From CAZGOM01 sp964527265 (GTDB lineage Bacteria > Planctomycetota > Phycisphaerae > Phycisphaerales > Phycisphaeraceae), in the NCBI GenBank assembly GCA_964527265.1, contig CAZGOM010000002.1, positions 31,389-95,388 on the forward strand: a stretch of DNA of 64,000 nt. The letters are read 5' to 3'. Each line of letters opens with the position of its first letter. The first letter of the stretch is position 1. Under the pieces are notes generated by a model. It made no database searches and was not told where the DNA came from. It saw only the letters and a program-made list of their open reading frames with translations. Of the stretch, positions 23,443 to 36,100 are shown in pieces. The position numbers and the translations under genes are program-made.

Positions 23443-24981
23443 ATGCCGAAGAATAAAGTGTCGAAAGCGCCGTCGAAGCCGAAGTCGTCCAAGCCGGTTT
23501 CAGTTGTGAAGAAGCCAGAGACGTCTAAGGCGGCGAGTGCGGTGGTGAAGCCCTGGGAGCACGCCAAGAGCGGGGAAGGGTCTGGGGGGGATCCATTGGC
23601 GGCGCGGTTTGTGGAGTCTTTGAGCTACGACCGGCGGCTGTACAAGCATGACATTTCGGGTTCGATCGCCCATGCGACGATGCTGGCGGAAGTGGGCCTG
23701 ATCACGGAGGCGGATCAGAAGGCGATCGTGACGGGATTGGAAGAGATTCAGAAGGAAATAGAAGAAGCGGGGCCGGATTACGGCGCGGCATGGCCGGGTT
23801 GGAAGGTGGAACTGGAAGATGTGCATATGTGCATTGAGGCGGCGCTGATTGAGAAGATCGGCGACTCGGGGCGCAAACTGCATACAGGGCGGAGCCGCAA
23901 TGACCAGGTGGCGCTGGATTTAGCGCTATGGGTGTCGGATGCGACGCAAGTGATTGAGAAATTGTGTTACGACTTGTGCCGAGCGTTTTTGGATCTGGCG
24001 AAGCGGGACGGGCAGATTGTGATGCCTTCGTATACGCATTTGCAGCGGGCGCAGCCGATCATTGTGGCGGGGGAATTGATTGCATGGATTGAAGCGTTTG
24101 CGCGCGGGCGTGACCGGTTGGCGAGCCTGATGAACCTTGGGCTGTTGGAGAACCCGCTGGGATCGGGCGCGATCGCGGGAAGCAGCCTGCCTTTGGACCG
24201 GGATATCACCTCGGAGATCTTGGGCTTTGACATGCCGTCGGGGAGCAGCATCGATGCGACGGCGCGGCGGGATATCGCGCTGGATTTTGTGTATTCGCTG
24301 GCGATGCTGTCGATGAATCTTTCGCGTTGGGCGGAGCAGTGGATCATCTATGCTTCGACGGAATTTAGTTTCATCACGCTGAGCCCGCATCACACGACGG
24401 GGTCGTCGATGATGCCGCAGAAGCGCAACCCGGACATGCTGGAATTAACACGCGGGCGGACGGGGAACGTGTATGGGAGCCTGGTGGCACTGCTGACGAT
24501 TTTGAAGGGGACGCCGCTGGCGTACAACCGGGATCTGCAGGAAGACAAGCGGCATTTGTTCCAGGCGTATGACATCGCCAAGGATTGCCTGGAGATGGCG
24601 GTGCGGATCGTCAAGGGTGTGAAGTTCAATGACGAGAAGATCGCCCAAGGGCTGGAAAAGGGCTTTTTGGACGCGACGAGCCTGGCGGAATATCTGGTGA
24701 CCAAGGGTGTGCCCTTCAGGACCTCGCACCAGGTGGTGGGGGCGCTGGTGCGGTTGTGCGAGAAGAAGGGTTTCCATCAATTAAGCCAGCTTGATCTGGC
24801 GGATTTCACCAAAGCGGTGAAGGAATCCGGCGGAACCGTCAAGGTGGGCAAGGATGTATACGATTGGCTGGGGGCTGGAAACGTGGTCAAGCGGTACCTG
24901 AGCTATGGCAACGCGGGTGTGACGGGGACGAAGCACCAGATCGGGCTGTGGGAACAGGCGCTGGATTCGATGAAGGAGTGA
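23443..24981 (+). CDS. argH: Argininosuccinate lyase
   Basis: Last step of arginine synthesis: argininosuccinate to arginine plus fumarate. 512 aa; the catalytic body starts near residue 45 (WEHAKSGEGSGGDPLAARFV) and matches the usual 455-470 aa. The signatures are HTGRSRNDQVA, TYTHLQRAQPI and the fumarase-superfamily loop GSSMMPQKRNPD with the catalytic Ser. The first ~42 residues are a Lys/Ser/Pro/Val-rich low-complexity extension (for example KPKSSKPVSVVKKPE), not found in most family members. An internal start at the second half of the extension is not ruled out, but no SD is better placed. Divergent from cyclase copy 2. Confidence 0.96.
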   Translation: MPKNKVSKAPSKPKSSKPVSVVKKPETSKAASAVVKPWEHAKSGEGSGGDPLAARFVESLSYDRRLYKHDISGSIAHATMLAEVGLITEADQKAIVTGLEEIQKEIEEAGPDYGAAWPGWKVELEDVHMCIEAALIEKIGDSGRKLHTGRSRNDQVALDLALWVSDATQVIEKLCYDLCRAFLDLAKRDGQIVMPSYTHLQRAQPIIVAGELIAWIEAFARGRDRLASLMNLGLLENPLGSGAIAGSSLPLDRDITSEILGFDMPSGSSIDATARRDIALDFVYSLAMLSMNLSRWAEQWIIYASTEFSFITLSPHHTTGSSMMPQKRNPDMLELTRGRTGNVYGSLVALLTILKGTPLAYNRDLQEDKRHLFQAYDIAKDCLEMAVRIVKGVKFNDEKIAQGLEKGFLDATSLAEYLVTKGVPFRTSHQVVGALVRLCEKKGFHQLSQLDLADFTKAVKESGGTVKVGKDVYDWLGAGNVVKRYLSYGNAGVTGTKHQIGLWEQALDSMKE

Positions 24982-25076
24982 GTGGAGCAACGGGTTTTGA
25001 GTTGCGGATTGAACAGTCAGAAAGATGTAGAGTGAGGGTTATGGCGGTGAAGGTGTGCGAAAGCAGCCCTCACCCC

Positions 25077-25105
25077 TTGCCCCTCCCCCAACGGGAGAGG
25101 GGCAA
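25077..25105. repeat. REP-like GC-rich palindrome
   Basis: TTGCCCCT (25077-25084) pairs with AGGGGCAA (25098-25105) around a C/G-rich centre, with CCCTCACCCC before it. There is no T-tract. This type of dispersed palindrome is common in bacterial genomes; it lies between argH and the kinase gene. Confidence 0.45.
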
Positions 25106-25139
25106 CAGATAGATGTCCTTGCAGTGAAGGGAGGTCGTT

Positions 25140-26789
25140 ATGTTGATCCTGACCTGTATCCAGGGGCCTGACAAAGGGAGACGGTTTGAGCTTCCGGCGA
25201 ATGAGCCGCAGTTGATCGGGCGCTCTTCGGAGGCATTGCCGCTGCATGATGCGACGATCTCCCGTCGGCATGCGGAGTTGACGCCGGATTCAGGGCGGTG
25301 GTTCATCAATGACCTGGCAAGCGCCAACGGGACATTCGTGAATGGCCACAAGGTGGCCAAGCGTGCGCTTTTGCACATTGGTGATCAGATTCGCACGGGA
25401 ACGACGATTCTGCTGTTTGGGCATGAGGGGATGAGCAACCGGTTGCCGCAGATCCGGATGGCAGGGAATGAGCCGGATATTCCAGGGCAGGTCGAAAAGT
25501 CCGTGGTGAGCAGCGACGACTCTCTGATGATGGCGATCAGCGATCCTTCGGCGGCAGCGTCGATCCAACTGAGGCTGATCTATAACGTGACCGCATTGAT
25601 CGGGACGATCGATACGAAGGAAGAACTGCTCGACAAGATCATGGAAATGATCTTTGATTTTTTCCAAGCGGATCGCGGATTCATCCTGTTGCAGGAAAAC
25701 CCGGATGACAGGCCGAATCCGGCGGTGATCCGGCACCGGCAGACGCCGAAAAACAAACGCGATGCGCAGATCACGGTGAGCAAGACGATTATTCAGCTTG
25801 TGCTGGGGAAATCCGAGGGTGTGCTTTCATCCAACGCGATGACGGACAAGCGGTTTGCTTCGGGCGAGAGCGTGCAGAATTACAAGATCCGCTCGGCGAT
25901 GTGCGTGCCGATCAAATTCAAGAGCAAGACTTTCGGCGTGATCCATCTGGACAGCATGATGCTGAACTTCACATTTACGGAGGATCAGCTCAAACTCCTT
26001 ACGGCAATCGGCGTGCAGACGGGGCTGGCACTGTCGAACGAGGCCCTTTACAAGGAACGGCTGCAGCGGGAACGTCTGGCTGCTGTGGGGCAGACAGTGG
26101 CTTCGCTTTCCCATTCGATCAAAAACATCCTGCAAGGGATGCGCGGCGGCGCGGACCTGGTGGAAATGGGCTTCAAAAAGGAAAACACCGCGCTGGTGAA
26201 GGGTGGGTGGGACATTGTCTCACGCAACCTGGAGCGGATCTACGGGCTTTCAATGAACATGCTGGCGTACTCCAAACAGCGCAAGCCGGAAATCGAGATG
26301 ATCAACTTCTCGAAGCTGATCAAGGAGCTTGGAGAATTGATTGAGCATCGGTTTGACCATCGGCGCGTGGCGCTGGTGTTTGATATTGAGCCGGATATCC
26401 CGCCGGTGCCGATGGATTCGTCGGGGATTCATCAGGCGCTGCTCAACTTGCTGGTGAACGCGCTGGATGCGTGTGAGCCTGACAAGGGTGTGGTGACTGT
26501 GAAGGCAACCTACTCGGTGGACCCACAGACATTGACGATCCAGGTGATTGACAATGGCGCTGGGATTCCCAAGGAGATCGCGGCGCACTTGTTTGAGCCG
26601 TTCTACTCGACGAAGGGTTTGGGCGGAACGGGCTTGGGGTTGGTGGTGACGCAGAAAGTGATTGATGAGCACCAGGGGACGATTGAGTTTGAGAGTACGG
26701 AAGATAACGGGACGACGTTTACGATCACGTTGCCTTGTTCGCAGGATATTGAGAGGGAGTCTGCTGACACGATCGCGCCGAGCAAATGA
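25140..26789 (+). CDS. FHA-GAF sensor histidine kinase
   Basis: 549 aa, cytoplasmic, no membrane segment. Domains in order: FHA at about 1-95 with the phosphothreonine-binding LIGRSS, SRRHAEL and NDLASANGTFVNG; GAF at about 165-310 (LIYNVTALIGTIDTKEELLD, RSAMCVPIKFKS); a dimerisation and phosphorylation helix with H325 in SLSHSIKNILQG; and the HATPase with LLNLLVNALDACE, DNGAGIP, FYSTKGLGGTGLGL and VVTQKVIDEH. The FHA domain means it also reads Ser/Thr phosphorylation, linking Hanks-type kinases with two-component signalling. A strong SD AAGGGAGGT is 4 nt before the ATG. No response regulator is adjacent. Confidence 0.95.
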   Translation: MLILTCIQGPDKGRRFELPANEPQLIGRSSEALPLHDATISRRHAELTPDSGRWFINDLASANGTFVNGHKVAKRALLHIGDQIRTGTTILLFGHEGMSNRLPQIRMAGNEPDIPGQVEKSVVSSDDSLMMAISDPSAAASIQLRLIYNVTALIGTIDTKEELLDKIMEMIFDFFQADRGFILLQENPDDRPNPAVIRHRQTPKNKRDAQITVSKTIIQLVLGKSEGVLSSNAMTDKRFASGESVQNYKIRSAMCVPIKFKSKTFGVIHLDSMMLNFTFTEDQLKLLTAIGVQTGLALSNEALYKERLQRERLAAVGQTVASLSHSIKNILQGMRGGADLVEMGFKKENTALVKGGWDIVSRNLERIYGLSMNMLAYSKQRKPEIEMINFSKLIKELGELIEHRFDHRRVALVFDIEPDIPPVPMDSSGIHQALLNLLVNALDACEPDKGVVTVKATYSVDPQTLTIQVIDNGAGIPKEIAAHLFEPFYSTKGLGGTGLGLVVTQKVIDEHQGTIEFESTEDNGTTFTITLPCSQDIERESADTIAPSK

Positions 26790-27196
26790 GATTGATGCGC
26801 GGTACGGCGAGCGGTTAATGAGTGGGTGATTTTTTGATTATCGCGGATTTTTGGACAATAAATTCTTTTAGATTTGTGTGTATTCTTTTGGATTTTATTC
26901 CATCGTGCGTCATATGGAGGGGTATTGGCGTGTATTCATGAGAGATGCGGGGAGGTTTGATTGTCGGGGGGTTGAGCGGTGGTGTGATGAGGTGATTTAG
27001 AGGGGTATAGGACGGTGGATTGTTTGGTTTTTATTTGGATTGGTTTTGTGTTGGGGTGTAATTGACGCAATAGCCGAACTGGTGGGACGTTGGAAACTGA
27101 AATCGGGCGTGTTAGGAATGACTTGCCAGATTCGGTTTCCGGGGTAATCTAGTTGTGGCTCTATCCACCCTAAATGACTGTACAGGAATTGGCCCT
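26790..27196. other. 407-bp gap upstream of the giant gene, no gene
   Basis: The first half (26820-26920) is very AT-rich (GATTTTTTGATTATCGCGG, then TTTTGGATTTTATTCC), the second half G-rich. I see no credible coding frame and no consensus sigma-70 promoter; the only short frame with a start is 28 codons and has no support. Confidence 0.4.
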
Positions 27197-30100
27197 ATGC
27201 GTAATTCGACCCGTCGGCGTGCGTTTGATCGCGTGCGAAATGTGTTCGGGACTCTGAAAAATAAATTCCAATCCGTCCGCCGGCATGGGTTGCGAGATGA
27301 AAATCTGAGGGTCGAATCGGTGCGCGAGGTTTCGACGGAGTTGATGTCTCCGATGGAGCCGCGGCTGATGATGGCGGGGACGCCGAACCTGATTCTGGTT
27401 CCCAACCAGTCGGTGGGTGGGAATCTTCAGAAGAACTTGACGCCGCAGATTGTTGATATTTCGGCGGTGTCCGACGGGACGCTGTATGCGGGTGTGGAGA
27501 CGGCGACGGTGGGGCAGTTGTATACGCTGATCCGCGATCCGCAGACGGGTGCGGCGCTTGGTGTGCAGCAGGTGGGCGCCATCACGGAGGCCAACGGGAG
27601 CGCGGTGTTCAATCTGGCGCACAGCCTTGCCACAAACGGCAATGGCTTTTTTGTCATTGGGTCGTCGGGTGAGTCGTACGTGCCGTTCCAGTCGGTGGGT
27701 GGTGACCTGGGGAACACTGACCCGCTTTCGATCAAAGCGATGAGCATTTCGACGGACTATCTGGGGACGGGGAAAGATCGCGTCTTCGTGATCGATTCGG
27801 ATGGGTCTTCGCTTCGTTTGTTTGAGATCACGCAGGATGCGCAGGGCGCGGTGACGGGTTACAACAACATTGGCCAGATCACCGATCCGCAGTCGGGGAT
27901 TCCGATTTTGGGCATGACTTCATTGGCCGTGAACCCGACGAGCGACCAGATCGTGAGCATTGGCTATCGCGCGGATGAAGCGGCGCCGAGCAAGTCGGCG
28001 GGTTATCTTGGCGATTCGTTCGATGTGCGCGCACTGACGGTGACGCCCAGCGACCTGACGCTCAACGATCAGACATTCTTCATGAACCGGCGCGATCCGT
28101 TCGAAACCCTTGGGGTTCCGGATTATGAACTTTGGCGCGTGACGCGCGACCCTTTGACCAACGCCGTGCTGGCGACGACAAAGATGGGCGTGGCGACCGA
28201 CCCCCGCTCGTCGGGGGCGAACATTCTGCGTTTGGACAACATGAGCGCGGACCCCACGACAGGGAACTTGTACGGGATCGGCATTCCGTTTGCGGTGGGT
28301 CAGACGCCGACAATTGCGGTGCAGGGAGACTTGGGGGACATCTATCGCATCATGGATATCTCGGCGACGCAGTTCTACAGCAACACCAAGTCGCTGTACC
28401 AGGCGAGCCTCGATTCGATCTACGCTATCGTCGACAACAACTCGACGGCTGACCTGTATCGCATCCGCCAGGATGCCGCCAGCCAGAGCCCTGATCCCAA
28501 CTCCGGCCTTGTGGACCCTGAAGCGCTGAGCAAGACCAAGCCAATGGAACGCATCGGGCAGATCCTGGATACGGCGGGGCGGCCGATCTATTTCGCTCGG
28601 GCCATCGCTGGCATGGAAATCAACAACTACTACAACCCGGCCGAAGGATCGGGTGATGATGATTACCGATACGTATACGTGTCGGGTTCGGCCAGCCCGA
28701 CGGCGGGTTCGCCGATGTCGATCTACAAGATCGACGTGGCGAAGTATTCCGCGTCCATCGACGGGTATGTCCATGCGATGGAGGAATATGCGCTGACCGT
28801 GGGAACATCGAACATCACCAACGTGGTCAAGGGCTTGACGCACGTTGCCTGGGACCAGGACTTGTGGGACATCGCCAAGAACGCGCCGGGAGCAGACAAG
28901 ATCGCCGATACGCACACGCTTTACGCGGTGATCGCGACGCCGACGGGCGACCAGCTTTTCGAGATCGTCGACCCATCGAACACGACAGACCGGGCTGGGA
29001 ACCTGCTTCCGCCTGCGGCGCAGGACTTTCGGATTCAAAACGGCACGGCGAAGGCGATTGGCACCGGGCTGGGAATGTCGGTCAGTTCCTTGGAATCAGC
29101 GAACGTGGGAATCGGGGGTACCATCTACGGTTTGAGTGGCAATGTGGGCGACAGCGACCGCAAGATGGTAACGATCAGCACCAGTGGGGGGACTGCCAGC
29201 GGAGGCAGCACGGTCGATCCTTATCTGCGCGGGTTGACGTTCCTGAATTTTGCCCTGCCGTACGGCGATTCCGTCGTCAAGACACAGGTGTACAGCGTGC
29301 GCGGTGATGCGACGCTGCCGCAAAACGATCAGCTTTGGACGCAGAACATCTCCAGTTACCTGTATCAGTTGGACCAGAACAAGGGTACAGGCACGCAGCA
29401 GATGGGATTGCTTTTCAACAGCTCTAACCCGCTGGCTGCGCCCGTGGACAAGACACTGCCGCTGACGGATTCCCAGATCCGCGACTGGCAAATCCGTCCG
29501 GAGAAATCAGACGGGTTCTTCAAGGGGATGGCGATTGACACAGATGGTGTGGTCTGGGTGGTGTTTGAGTCAGAAACCAATCCCGGTGTGCTTTACCTGG
29601 CGACAATCGAGGACCAATACACACGCAATACGGACTTTGGCCGCTTTGCGCAGTTGAATGTGCGCGGGGAACTGCGCACGGATGGCGGCCCGCTGACGGA
29701 CATTCAGGGCCTGGATTTTTCGCGCACCGGTGAACTTATTGCTCTGGATAAGCCGACCACGACGACCAACCGTCTTGTGGCGATCAATCAGTTAAACCCT
29801 TCCAAGTCCCTTGAACTGGTGACGGATACGACGACTTCCTCGGGGACAGCCAACCTGATGGCTGTTCTTGCCAAGCACGACACTGATGGTTACGCGACCA
29901 ACGCGCTGGGGCGCTTCCTGACGATTGTGCCCGATGACATCGCGCCGGTTGACCAATTGAATTCCCCGGTGACGCTTATCCCCAACTCCCAGCGCCCGTA
30001 TGGAAATATCGGCGCCCAGTTGAATATCAGCGACTTTGTGATCACCAACAAGGTGGACTTCGCGACCGGGCAGGGCAAGACATACGCGATCGACTACTCG

Positions 30101-33100
30101 ACGGGAACGGCGCGGCTCGTGCAGCTTCTGCGCGGTAACGATGGGCAGTTCACGGGTAACACCCAGGTTTTCAGCGGTTTCACGAATTCAGCCACCGGCA
30201 TTACCCAGACCCTGACTGGCTGGTCGGGTCTGGCGGCCGATCCAACCGGCTTCCTCTACGCTATTGCGACCAACTGGACGAGCCCACGTCCAACCGGTGG
30301 CGTGGATATCAACGAGACCATTTTCGCGGGAAATAAAGGCAAGCCCTTGGCCTACGGCGCCAATGCGAGCGTCGCCATCAGCGGCGACGGAGATGATGTG
30401 TATGTGATCAGTGCAGGAGGGGAGCTTTTCCACACAACGCGTCAAGTCACTCTTGTCGATTCTTTTTTCGGGCAAGGCCTCAACCAGGTCGTCAACAACC
30501 AATACTTGATCACCACGAAGACGCTTCTGCTGGGGATCGACGGCAAGACGGCTTATTCAAATTTCCAGGGGCTGGAAATCGACCCGAACACCAATGAACT
30601 GGTTACGACGGCGATTGATGGCAGTGATGACAGCCGCCGCGTGATGCTGCGTTTGAGCCTGAGCGGTTCGGTCGTTTCGCGGCAGTACATGATTGATGTA
30701 AGCCTCGGCTCGGTGCCTCTGGAATCGACCACGCTTCTGGCCGCACTCCATGATGGGACCGGGGTGCCACTGGGTGCGCTTAATCTGGCGTTTGCCGACG
30801 GAACAGCCTTCAACCTGGATGTGCCTGACACCGTGCGGACCGTCAGCCAGCTTCAAACATTTTTGACCGAACAAACGCAAGGGCGCGCGGCCTTGACGAT
30901 CCTGGGTGACGGTAAAACAGCCCAACTGGTGATCACCGATGCTTCGGTGGTGCCGACAACAATGAGCAAGACGACCCTGCTTTCGACTTTGCATGACGGC
31001 AAGGGCGTTGCTGGCGGGGCTGCTTCCTTCACCTTCAACATTACTGACACGGGAGGAACGACCTCCCTTGTGACCGTGACCGACATGGATTCGTCCGGCA
31101 CACTGACGATCAACGACGTGATTTTGTCCATCAAGGCGGGTACGAACAACCACGTCCAAGCGCAGATCGACACCGTGAGCGGCAAGAGCCTTCAATTAAT
31201 CGATCTGGTCGGCGGGGGCCAGGCTTTTATCGTCAGTGAGGATGGCGCCGGCACGGGTGCGGCAGATCTGGGAATCGCGCAGATCATTCCTCCCGGCGGG
31301 AGCGTCATCAACGGTTCGGAACTTGGCCCTTTCCGCAGTATTTTCAGCGTGACTGGGGCTATCGCGTCGAGTTTGCAGATCAATGGGACGGGGTATGTGA
31401 CTTCGTTCACGAGCACGTCAAGCCTCATGCCCGTTGCTGTGCTGACGAATTCAGAGTTTGTGGGGCTTACTTTCAGCGAAGATGGAACGTCCATTTACGC
31501 CCTGACCCGGTACAAAGCAGCCGACGAACTCTTTTATCAGCGTTTTGTCAAGATGTCGGCTTCAGACGGCGGCACGGCCGTGACCTATTCGCCTGTGACG
31601 GGCGACTTGAAGTACAAGCCCGAACACCTTCCGGAAGACGCGGATCCGGTGCCCGCGAACATCTCGGGCTTTGCCTTCAACAAAGCCGGGCAGGTGATGG
31701 CGATCGACCACCAGGGCGAAAATACGTATGTGCTTCATTTCAAGGCAGGTATAAGCACCAGCTTCGTGCAGTACAAGAAGGCGGAGATCCCGGTCAGCGC
31801 CGAAGTGTGGGATCTGAGCACAAGCGACGACTTTAGAGTGTTTTCAGCGGGTGCCGATGAATTGCTGATGAACGCCGATACGCTGTACAAAATCAGCCCC
31901 GGCACAGGTGTTGCCACACGGCTGACGGACCTGGTGACGGACGTGGACTCGTTCAGCATCGCGCAAGGGATCGGTGTGATGGGTACGAAACTCGCATTCT
32001 CGCCGACCGGCGATCTTTATGTGATGACGAGCTATTACGCTAGGCCGCAGTTGTTCAAGGTGAATCAAGACTCACTTGTGGTTTATTCCGAACAACGGCT
32101 GATCCCGATCGGAAACACCACCGGCGGGATATTCAACCCCGGTGAAATCGATATCACAGGCAGCGACGTCTTTATCCGCGACATTGAGTTCACCAAGACC
32201 GGCACACTTACGGCGAACGCTCTCACGCAATACGGCTACAGCGTAATCCCAGCGATGACGCCGTTCATGATGAACATAGATCTGGAAGACGCGAGTTTCT
32301 CGGTGGCACGTTCACGGACCAACGAAGATGGCTCGGCGAGGTATTTCACCAGCGCAATCGACCCGAACATCGTGGCCTTCGCCACGGATGCGCAAGGTGT
32401 GTTCTTCGGCCTCTTTGCCGACGGCAGCGGTAACGATGAGGTCTGGCAGGGCAAGCCCGATCAGCTGTACATCAGCACCAGTGACCAGGCGCTGTACCAG
32501 ATCGACGCGGTGAATGCGAATGGCACGGTGATCCAGACGCTCAAGGATACCAGCCAGGTGTTGCAGCAGCCGGTGGCAGACGTGTTCCAGTCACTGCTGT
32601 ATCTGCCCAATGGGCAGCTTTACGGCACGCTTCGCGATGTGCGCACCAACAACGTCAACCGTCTTGTGAGTTTCAACACGGCGGCCGGGTTGCTCAACGG
32701 CACCTATAACCGCGTGGGCAAAGGCGCAGGCCTCATTACGATCGACAACGGCCTGGCGGGTTTCTCCAACGTCAACATCGACGGCCTTGTGTATGTGAAC
32801 GGGAAACTCATCGGTGCCGACCGCATCAACAATCAGCTTGTGACAATCAATTTTGATGGGGCCAACCCAGCCAACAGCCAGACGGATCTTTCGTCGGGCC
32901 TGAGTTCGGTGGGCGCGCTTTCATCCCTGGCCGGGCTGGTGAGCGACGCCTCGGGCAAAATCTTCAGCGTGTTCAAGAACACCGCCGGCCCGTGGCAGCT
33001 CTGGGTCAATGACTTCAATCAGTCGCTTTACATCTACTCGGTGAACGCTTCCAACGCGATTGCGACCAATCTGGGCAAGCTGCTGGACTTTGATTCGCAG

Positions 33101-36100
33101 ACGCCCTATGAACCCGGGGCCTTCGCCGGCTTGGTTTACGACTCCACCGCGGCTGTTTTGTATGGTGTGCTGCGCAACGACAGCACCGATGGGAATACGG
33201 CTGACGATGGCGACTATCTTGTGACCATCAGCACCAAGGGAGATGCCCAGGTGCTCAGCGTGGGTCAGATCAACGTGGCGTACAGCGTCAGCGATGTGCG
33301 CCCGGCGAAGATCAATTCCATTGAGTTCCGCAACGGTCAAATCATTGCTTATGACGACTCAAACCTGGACAAGGGCGGCAAGGGTCGCCAGATTATTACC
33401 ATCGACCCAGCCAACCCCGGTGTTTCGACGGTGCTGGTGGCTGGCAACCAGCCGGGTATCAACTACCTGGATTCCTCTCTTGTGGGTCTCGCGGTCGACC
33501 CCCTCAAGGGCCGGCTCTACAGCATCAAGCCCGGTGATGGCGTTTCAACTGGTTTGGCTAAATATGACCAGTTATTTCTGAGTGATCGTCTCTACTCCTA
33601 CGACCAGGCCTACTCCAACCTGGAAACGGACAATACCTCGGCACACCAGTCGCTGCGGATCGACCTGCCAGGTCTTCTGGGCGAGGTTTGGGGCGTGGAC
33701 CCTGTGACGGGCGTCACCGTCGCTAATCCGACCAATGTGCGCATCTCCGAAGTGTTCGACTCCGCGGGTAACTCCGTGCCCAATAACTCGGGCCAGTATG
33801 TGTTCACCACGGTGGCGGGAATCGTTGTCACGGTGTTTGAAGACGGGCGGGTGTGGCTCAATCAGACCAATTTCTATAACGGCGTGTTTGATTTCAGTTT
33901 CAAGGCGACCAACGGCACGCTGACAACCGCGAGCAACAAAGTGGTCATCTCGATCCCCGAAGTCAACGAAGCACCCATCGGCACCAAGGATTACACCTAC
34001 GAAGTCAACCGAGGCCAGTCCGTGTCGGTCGACGTGGCGACGTTACTTGCCGGCATATTCCCCGGCCCCACGCCCGTGACTCCAGGCTCCAACGACAAGT
34101 ACACCTGGCCTGCAGGCCAGGAACCGGATGCGACCGTGATCAAGGAAGTTTCGCAGTCCTTGACACTGTCGGTTTCCGCCGGCATCGGTGGAACGGCTGC
34201 GCTGGTGGGCGGCGTGATCACCTTCACCCCTAATCCTGGCTTTATTGGACAGGCTTCGTTCACCTACACGGTGACCGACAACGGCACCACCGGCGGGGCG
34301 GCAGCACCCCTGTCTGTTACGCGCACTGTGACCATCTTTGTGGGCACGCGCCCGCAAGTGGTGGCGCTGACGGACATCCAACCCAACCCCACCAAGTCCC
34401 CCGTCTCGTCTATCGATGTGACCTTTGCCGCCCCGATCGACCCGGCGACGTTCGATTTCAACGACATCATCCTGACCTTGAACGGCAACACCGTGGCGCT
34501 TGACAACTCGGTTGTCATCACCGTGGACGGCAAGGACAACACGATTTATCACGTGACGGGCCTGCAGAACTTCACGATCGCCGATGGCAACTACACGCTG
34601 ACGGTGGATGTGACCAATATCGTCGACCCGACCTTCAACAAGAAGGGCCTGCCCGACGGCAACAAGTCGGAAAACTGGGTGATGGACACCGTCTCCCCGG
34701 TGGTGTCCCTCTTCCCGACCATCAACCCCAACCCGCGCAACACCGCGGGGCCGACGACGATCACGATTGATTTCAGCGAAGCCATTCCCGATTCTGCGAC
34801 AGCCCTCAAAATACCGGGCCTGGCAACGTTTGATAACACCGATCTGATCTTAACTTTGAACGGTACGGATCTGAAGGTGTCCGGCAGCTTCACTGTTGCC
34901 CCCGTCCTCACCTCCATAACATCGGTGGGTGACCTGTTCGGATACACCAAGTGGACCATCACCGGCCTGGATGCGCTGAGCACCCTGGAAGGGACCTACG
35001 CGCTGTCGATCCTGCCCACGGGATTCACCGATCTTGCCGGTAATGCCGGGAAGGCCTCGGCGAACGATACGCAGACCTTCGTGGTCGATAAGACTTCGCC
35101 CCAGACCAAATCCGTGGGCCCTGTCGTTCCCGATCCGCGCAACATCCCAACGACATCGATTACCGTGGTGTTCAACGAAGCGATCCCCGATGCAACCACG
35201 GCCGGCAAGGTGGCGGGTCTCCTGACATTCGACCTGTCTGACCTGGTCCTGACGCTTAACGGTACGGCAGTCACCCTCACGGGCGGAGCCATTACGGTGT
35301 CAGCCGACTTGTCATCGGCGACAACGGTGGGTGCGCTCACGGGTTACACGACCTGGGTCGTTTCCGGCCTGGATCTGGTGACCGCGGTTGAAGGCAAGTA
35401 TGTCCTGACTGTACTGCCCACGGGTCTGACCGACCTGGCAGGTAACGCAGGCGTGGCCAGCGCGGGCGACAGCGATAGCTGGACGATGGATACGACGGCA
35501 CCGACGACTGTGTCGTTGGGCCCGATTGTGCCCAACCCGCGCAACACCCCAGCCCCGACATCGGTGACTGTGGTGTTTAGCGAAGCAATCCCGGACGCAT
35601 CATTCGTCGGCGGCGGTCTTAAGACTCTGACCAACAATGATTTCAAGGTGACACTCAACGGCACGGATCTTGGCGCTTCAGGCAGCCTGACGATCGCGCC
35701 GGTGCTGACCAGCAAGGTCACCATTGGCGATGTCTATGGCTACACCCAGTGGACAGTGGCCGGGTTGGAGACCGTCAGCAAGACAGACGGCAACTACGTC
35801 CTGACTGTTGATCCGACCCTGGTGACTGACCTTGCGGGCAACGCAGGTGCGGTGAGCATCGGCGACAGCGCATCGTGGACGATGGACACCGTTGCGCCGT
35901 TCCCGGCAAGCCTGGGCCCGGTCGCACCCAACCCGCGCAACACCCGTATCTCCACGGTCACTGTTGTGTTCAGCGAGCCGATCAAGTCGAGCACGCTCCT
36001 GGTGAGCAACTTCACGCTGACCCGGGATGGGTTTAGTGTGAGCCTCAACTCTGCATCGATCGCGGTGATCCCCGGCACGAACAACACCCAATTCAACATC

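Noticed and set aside
25077..25105. Terminator of argH
   Set aside because: The hairpin has no T-tract on either side; listed as a REP-like palindrome instead.
27155..27196. GTG start for the giant protein 14 codons upstream
   Set aside because: No properly spaced SD; the ATG at 27197 has AGGA upstream and begins the basic N-terminus.
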